Below, in pieces: positions 61,322 through 64,000 of a stretch of 64,000 nucleotides of DNA. The position numbers were made by a program, and so were the translations under genes. The notes beneath the pieces are model-generated. The model saw nothing but the letters and a program-made list of their open reading frames with translations, had not been told where the DNA came from and made no database searches. Within the stretch, counting starts at the first letter, position 1; each line of letters starts with the position of its first letter. The DNA is from Antilocapra americana (lineage: Eukaryota; Chordata; Mammalia; Artiodactyla; Antilocapridae), in contig ML664662.1 in NCBI GenBank assembly GCA_007570785.1, positions 3,172,000 through 3,235,999 on the forward strand, written 5' to 3'.

Positions 61322-61589
61322 ATGCTGCTAAGTCGCTTCAGTCATGTCCAACTCTGTGCGACCCCCCAGATGGCAGCCCACCAGGCTCCACCGTCCCTGG
61401 GATTCTCCAGGCAAGAACACTGGAGTGGGTTGCCATTGCCTTCTCCAATGCTTGAAAATGAAAAGTGAAAGTGAAGTCGCTCAGTCGTGTCCGACTCTTC
61501 ATGACCCCATGGACTGCAGCTTACCAGGCTCCTCCATCCATGGGATTTTCCAGGCAAGGGTACTGGAGTGGGGTGCCATTGCCTTCTCC
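61322..61589 (-). mobile_element. Bov-A2 dimeric SINE (antisense)
   Basis: Two Bov-A units in tandem (gctaagtcgcttcagtcatg... and ...gaagtcgctcagtcgtgtcc) joined by gaaaatgaaaagtgaaagtg. This structure is specific to pecoran ruminants. Confidence 0.95.
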
Positions 61590-61784
61590 ACACTTGAAAA
61601 CAACTGCATTGTCCACCTGTGGGGAAGGTTCTCCTCAATGGTGACAGTGAGAATTTCACATGCACATTGTCAGTCAATATTCTCTTCATTCCTCACACAT
61701 GTAGAGAGAAGGGAAATTATCTATTGAAAAACAGTTGATCATATTGTACTTACTGATATTCTTATCAGAAAACTGAGAAGAAAG

Positions 61785-61915
61785 ATGTGGGAGTCACCCT
61801 TGCTCTGTGACCTTGGGTGGGTTCCTTGATCTTTTGGTGACTCAGTTTCCTCATCTGTGAAACGGGTATAATAATGCCTACATCACAAGGTTGCTGAAAG
61901 GATTAAATAAACTAC
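61785..61915 (-). repeat. MIR relic (antisense)
   Basis: tgaccttgggtgggttcctt, ctcagtttcctcatctgtga and aggattaaataaac are the MIR signature in reverse. Confidence 0.9.
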
Positions 61916-61920
61916 TGTAT

Positions 61921-61980
61921 ATGTATGTGTGTGTGTATACATACATACATACATACATACAATATATATATATATATATG
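61921..61980. repeat. (TG)n(TACA)n(TA)n microsatellite
   Basis: Three adjacent simple runs; right beside the MIR tail. Confidence 0.95.
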
Positions 61981-62029
61981 TATGTATAATGTCTAGAACC
62001 ATGCCAGACATGTGTAAGGTTTATATCCT

Positions 62030-62243
62030 GGGCTTCTCTAGTAGCTCAGAAGGTAAAGAATCTGCCTGCAATGCGAGAGACCTGGGTTCAATCCCTGGGT
62101 TGGGAAGATCCCCTGGAGGAGCGAATGGCAACTCACTCCAGTATTTTTGCCTGGAGAATCCCCACAGAGAGAGGAGCCTGGTGGGCTACAGTCCATGAAG
62201 TCACAAAGAGTCAGATACAACTGAGTGACTCAGCACACACAGC
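62030..62243 (+). mobile_element. Bov-tA SINE (sense)
   Basis: ggcttctctagtagctcaga head, ggttcaatccctgggttgg, body ending ctgagtgactcagcacac. Confidence 0.95.
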
Positions 62244-62310
62244 ACAAAGAATAATAATAAAAATAATAATTAATAAAAAAGATAATAATAACTTGAGTTA
62301 TTATTATGAT
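62244..62310. repeat. (AAT)n-rich region
   Basis: aataataataaaaataat then gataataataacttgagttattattatgat, partly self-complementary; it follows a SINE tail. Confidence 0.85.
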
Positions 62311-62822
62311 CACCATGAAATCACAGTGAATTTGTCTTTTGCTCAGGAAAGGTCTCCACCAAGATAGAAACAGCCAAGACCCCTACAGGCCCAAACTGCC
62401 AGTGACTGCTGGGATTACCCTCTCAAATGATTTCCTCAAACAAAATTCCCTCATCCTCCCAATTGGGTGGCAGTTCAGGTCTCCCTTGGACCAAAGGAAG
62501 GAAGTCTTGGGCTCTGAGTTCTCAGCATCTCCCATCCTCTGTTCTGCATCCCAACAAGAAAAACCAGTCTGATCTTCCCAGGAACTGGGGACTTCCATTT
62601 TCTGGTCTCAAACTGCACTTCTGAAACTGAGTAAAGCTCAGAAAATTCTCTTCTTTGAGGATTAAACTAGTAAAACTGGCCCTTGAAGTCTCTGTATCTT
62701 GAACAGAATGGGTGCTCAACAAACACCCATGATGGTCCTCTTTGATCCTTAGGCCATCATGGCCCGATTGTTAGGGCCTACAGCGATCATCTTTGGTGTT
62801 TCTGATTTTTTCCCCCTTTAAG

Positions 62823-62944
62823 TGTTATTCTAAAAGGCCCACCCCCAGGCTCGCATTTTCCAGAAGGAGACCACAAGATCCAGTACACAGTCTATGACAG
62901 AGCCGAGAACAAGGGCACTTGCAAATTTCGAGTTAAAGTAAGAG
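62823..62944 (+). CDS. SRPX: SRPX exon 6: second half of the HYR domain
   Basis: A 122-nt exon, phase 2 to phase 1, completes the D codon and encodes [20 protein letters not shown] and on to KFRVKVR. This is the diagnostic HYR C-terminal half: F-EGDH, then [13 protein letters not shown] with the second HYR cysteine, then a closing beta strand. The acceptor is cccctttaag at 62822 and the donor is gtaaga at 62945. Exons 5 and 6 together make one phase 1-1 unit of 249 nt, so only the HYR domain is interrupted by an intron while each sushi is on one exon. As I remember the human protein, the PPPGSH stretch differs at a couple of positions; otherwise it is very similar. Confidence 0.95.
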
Positions 62945-63683
62945 GTAAGATAACTGCTTCTTGGCTTTTTTTTTCCTCTCTCTTTGTAAGAACAAAGGGA
63001 AGCAGAGGCTCAAGCTAGATCCTTCTAGCTTGAGTGCCCCTTGTCAGAGGGAGACTTACCAGCTCTGGCTTTGCCTCTGATCATGAGGCTAGGGGAAGGG
63101 TACCACCTCACTGCCGAAATTTCACAATTCAAATCTGGATGAGGTTGAGTGCTGGCAGATGATTGAAGGAGTCCAAGAGAGCAGTAAGCTCATCTCATAT
63201 GAGCCCATCGCTGGCCATCCCAGAACAATAGTATTTAATAGCTTTTCCACTCCTGGGCTTCAGTGACCAGCCAAAGCCTATGTAGGTCCTTCTGTGAAGG
63301 AGGTTAGGGGCCCCTTAGGTAGCCCACCAACCGATCGTGTTCTTGGTGTTCCAGAACCTTTGGGGAAAAAAAAGGTTTTTAAGGTTTACTTTGAGCTTCA
63401 TGGTTTGGGTAGCTAATAACTAGCCAACTTTACTCCTTCCTCTTCTGGGTTCAACCTCCTCATCTAGACCATGGGGAGCTGAATCAGTTCATCTCAGTGG
63501 TCTTGCTGGTTTGAACAGTGACCCTCCCAAGGCCCACCCACTGGCAGGGAGCCACACCTGCCCCTCCCTACACACCTGCCCAGTGTAGAAGCTGGTGTTT
63601 CTGACTCCTCCCCTTCCCTGCTTACTCTGTGGTGTCTGGGGACACTCAGCACTGAGCACCCTCTGGACTTGTGTCCCACACAG
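62945..63683 (+). other. SRPX: SRPX intron 6
   Basis: A 739-bp intron, gtaaga to cacacag, with no repeat I recognise. It carries a palindromic-looking 'gctagatccttctagcttga' at about 63013 and otherwise looks unique. Confidence 0.9.
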
Positions 63684-63863
63684 TGAGACGCTGCGGCAAG
63701 CTCCACGCCCCAGAGAACGGCTACATGAAGTGCTCCAGTGACGGTGATAATTATGGGGCCGTGTGTGAATTCTCTTGCGTCGGAGGCTACGAGCTTCAGG
63801 GGAGCTCTGCCCGAGTATGTCAGTCCAACCTGGCTTGGTCTGGCACTGAGCCCACCTGCACAG
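63684..63863 (+). CDS. SRPX: SRPX exon 7: sushi (CCP) domain 3
   Basis: A 180-nt symmetric exon (phase 1-1) encodes 60 codons starting VRRCGKLHAPENGYMKC and ending EPTCT plus one base. It is the third sushi module, with VGGYELQG at the turn, the conserved W in NLAWSG and again six cysteines (RC, KC, VC, SC, VC, TC). The acceptor is tcccacacag at 63683 and the donor is gtatga at 63864. It is only 739 bp from exon 6. The next exons, encoding the C-terminal domain shared by SRPX, SRPX2 and CCDC80-type proteins (DUF4174), are beyond the window. The open frame continues to 63904 by read-through into intron 7. Confidence 0.96.
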
Positions 63864-64000
63864 GTATGAGGGCAGCTCTCTCTCAAGCCAGCAGCAGACC
63901 CTGAAGCCCCTTTGATTCCGATTTCCAGGCCAGGGAGCCTTTTGTTCTATATACTTTGAAAGGTTCAGCGCCAGCCATCTCCATTTGTTGGGTGAAAACA
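63864..64000 (+). other. SRPX: SRPX intron 7 (5' end)
   Basis: 137 bp after the gtatga donor of exon 7, running off the window. No feature is seen. Confidence 0.85.

Larger units (their letters stand above)
59160..62822 (+). other. SRPX: SRPX intron 5
   Basis: A 3,663-bp intron splitting the HYR coding region in phase 2. It holds Bov-tA SINEs at 60404 and 62030, a dimeric Bov-A2 at 61322, a MIR near 61785 and simple repeats at 61921 and 62244. The rest (59160-60400, 60615-61320 and 62310-62822) shows nothing recognisable. Confidence 0.9.
1..64000 (+). other. SRPX: SRPX gene body, partial (introns 1-7, exons 2-7)
   Basis: Six exons on the + strand join in frame into 286 codons with the domain order acidic linker, sushi, sushi, HYR, sushi. 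That is the order of SRPX, a secreted or ER-associated protein of about 464 residues in human (from memory). Each exon has a consensus AG acceptor and GT donor, and introns separate them, so this is the real locus and not a retrocopy. Family knowledge: SRPX (also called ETX1 or DRS) is X-linked, lies near RPGR, and was once considered as a retinitis pigmentosa candidate; it has been linked to apoptosis and growth suppression. The signal-peptide exon and promoter are not here: no GC-rich first exon is seen before 36512. The C-terminal domain lies after 64000. The paralogue SRPX2 shares the layout, but the residue matches fit SRPX. Confidence 0.95.

Noticed and set aside
13131..62243. tRNA genes suggested by A/B-box-like ggttcgatccctg motifs
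   Set aside because: These are the tRNA-Glu-derived heads of Bov-tA and CHR SINEs; no cloverleaf with intact acceptor stem is seen.
1..64000. CRISPR arrays, operons, riboswitches or other prokaryotic systems
   Set aside because: Repeat content and intron-exon structure show a mammalian chromosome; no regularly spaced repeats exist.

Overview
This is a mammalian, specifically ruminant (bovid), nuclear DNA window. The evidence is its repeats: many Bov-tA and Bov-A SINEs, BovB LINE fragments, CHR-type tRNA-Glu SINEs, bovine-style L1 tails and short mariner elements, over an older eutherian layer (MIR, MER5A, MER20-like, Tigger-type, old L1). I cannot separate cattle, sheep, goat or buffalo from sequence alone. 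No bacterial, phage or CRISPR features are present.

The only gene I can support is SRPX (sushi-repeat-containing protein, X-linked), on the + strand and incomplete at both ends. Six coding exons with correct splice sites and compatible phases lie at 36512-36571, 41830-42021, 45297-45473, 59033-59159, 62823-62944 and 63684-63863. They match exons 2-7 of mammalian SRPX and supply 858 nt (286 codons): a short acidic linker, sushi 1, sushi 2, a HYR domain split over two exons, and sushi 3. The signal-peptide exon must lie upstream of position 1 and the C-terminal domain exons downstream of 64000. SRPX is X-linked in placental mammals, so this is very probably X chromosome.

Layout: 1-36511 is the 3' part of a very long intron 1, rich in L1, SINEs and old elements. 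Intron 2 (36572-41829) is mostly unique DNA with a mariner MITE and MIRs. Intron 3 (42022-45296) is crowded with CHR SINEs, a BovB 3' end and two retroviral-LTR-like pieces. Intron 4 (45474-59032) holds a MER20-like cluster, a 1.8-kb BovB inserted in an older LTR relic, and Bov-tA SINEs up to 79 bp from exon 5. Introns 5 and 6 (59160-62822, 62945-63683) are short.

Most open frames in the window are chance or lie inside repeats. The longest (306 codons at 25594) is the decayed reverse-transcriptase C-terminus of an L1. I found no evidence of a novel gene system. The observations most worth checking are a perfect 36-bp inverted repeat with a 12-nt loop (23153-23236), the weak exon 2 donor with a nearby intronic AATAAA, the strongly antisense orientation of CHR SINEs relative to SRPX, the MER20-like cluster, and a CTCF-like motif at 56730.
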